DNA of 64,000 nucleotides. Source: Duganella sp. BJB476. Its GTDB lineage: Bacteria > Pseudomonadota > Gammaproteobacteria > Burkholderiales > Burkholderiaceae_D. This document shows, piece by piece, positions 63,829-64,000 of this stretch. A model generated the notes under the pieces. It did no database searches, was not told where the DNA came from, and saw only the letters and a list, made by a program, of their open reading frames with translations. Position numbers and translations under genes: made by a program. The first letter of the stretch is position 1, and each line of letters begins with the position of its first letter. The DNA is taken from the NCBI RefSeq assembly GCF_003416895.1, contig NZ_QVIO01000006.1, positions 389,513-453,512 of the forward strand, in the 5' to 3' direction.

Positions 63829-64000
63829 TTCTTTAAAAATTTACAGTCGATAAGTGTGGACGTTTGATGAAAGTGCACACGCTGCTTAGGTAGCGTGAAA
63901 CTTAAAATATCAAATGTTCACAAGAAGTAATGAAATAGGCGCTATGAAAATAGTGGCCTGTCAGTATTTTGAGTGAGCGACCCCTTAGCAATAAGGGTGC
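63829..64000 (+). ncRNA. rRNA operon leader with boxA-like antitermination element (continues past window)
   Basis: TTCTTTAAAAATTTACAG (63829-63846) followed by a GTGTGGACG stretch matches the boxA/leader layout before 16S genes (compare CTTTAACAATTTATCAG and GTGTGGGC in E. coli). The rest is leader up to the window end; a small stem CCTTA/TAAGG lies near 63984-63997. No 16S start is seen. Confidence 0.65.

Larger units (their letters stand above)
63508..64000. other. Intergenic region and leader upstream of an rRNA operon
   Basis: No protein gene. The left part holds the leftward kinase promoter; the right part holds two rightward promoters and the transcribed leader of an rRNA operon. The 16S gene itself is not reached. 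Confidence 0.75.

Noticed and set aside
63829..64000. Start of 16S rRNA or a tRNA inside the window
   Set aside because: The conserved 16S 5' end is not seen, and no cloverleaf can be drawn in the last 170 bases.

Overview
The window is a stretch of GC-rich bacterial chromosome from a betaproteobacterium, most like the Oxalobacteraceae (Massilia/Duganella/Janthinobacterium group). This placement is an inference. It rests on a PEP-CTERM surface protein, an AcnD/PrpF-type methylcitrate cluster, a trimeric Burkholderiales-type porin, an APS-type sulfate assimilation operon with a DUF934 protein, and the style of the rRNA leader at the right edge. Genes are densely packed on both strands. I see no insertion sequence, prophage, CRISPR array or complete RNA gene.

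Layout. 1-2401: the end of a secretin gene and three pseudopilin genes of a type II secretion-like system. 2716-3198: a small PEP-CTERM protein. 3257-6323: murJ, rpsT, an Ala/Ser-rich secreted protein and rluE. 6490-9156: icd and chrA. 9203-9867: a six-cysteine secreted peptide and a membrane-anchored glutaredoxin. 10081-13214: a cold-shock gene and divergent clpS-clpA. 13330-19983: two adjacent secreted tricorn-like proteases. 20125-22569: an ABC permease with no ATPase beside it, read from a sigma-54 promoter with a palindromic upstream site. 22575-25861: a toxin-antitoxin pair and an alpha/beta hydrolase-LytS-LytTR operon. 25993-37626: propionate catabolism (prpR divergent from prpB-prpC-acnD-prpF-prpE), then a DUF485-actP permease pair. 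37805-43751: a six-PAS GGDEF/EAL protein, exonuclease III and three small genes. 43748-49455: pepA, lptF-lptG, a CbiX-like protein, a lipocalin-like protein and a LysR regulator. 49445-58145: a long leftward run cysI-DUF934-cysH-cysD-cysN-cobA-(unknown)-glutaminyl cyclase, with divergent cysB. 58161-63507: a methyltransferase, a porin, an unpaired PAS histidine kinase and a second LytS/LytTR pair. 63508-64000: promoters and leader of an rRNA operon whose 16S gene lies beyond the window.

How it works together. The prp genes turn propionate into pyruvate and succinate, and the neighbouring permease may feed them short-chain acids. The cys run takes sulfate through APS (no APS kinase gene is present) to sulfide, and cobA supplies the siroheme precursor that CysI needs. 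LptF/G, MurJ and the porin serve the envelope.

The observations most worth following are the sigma-54 promoter with its 15-bp inverted repeat before the lone permease, the glutaredoxin/six-cysteine peptide pair, and the proline-rich tails shared by the secretin and a Glu5-less pseudopilin. Also notable are the T-N11-A type operator between cysI and cysB, and structured leaders before rpsT and the cold-shock gene.
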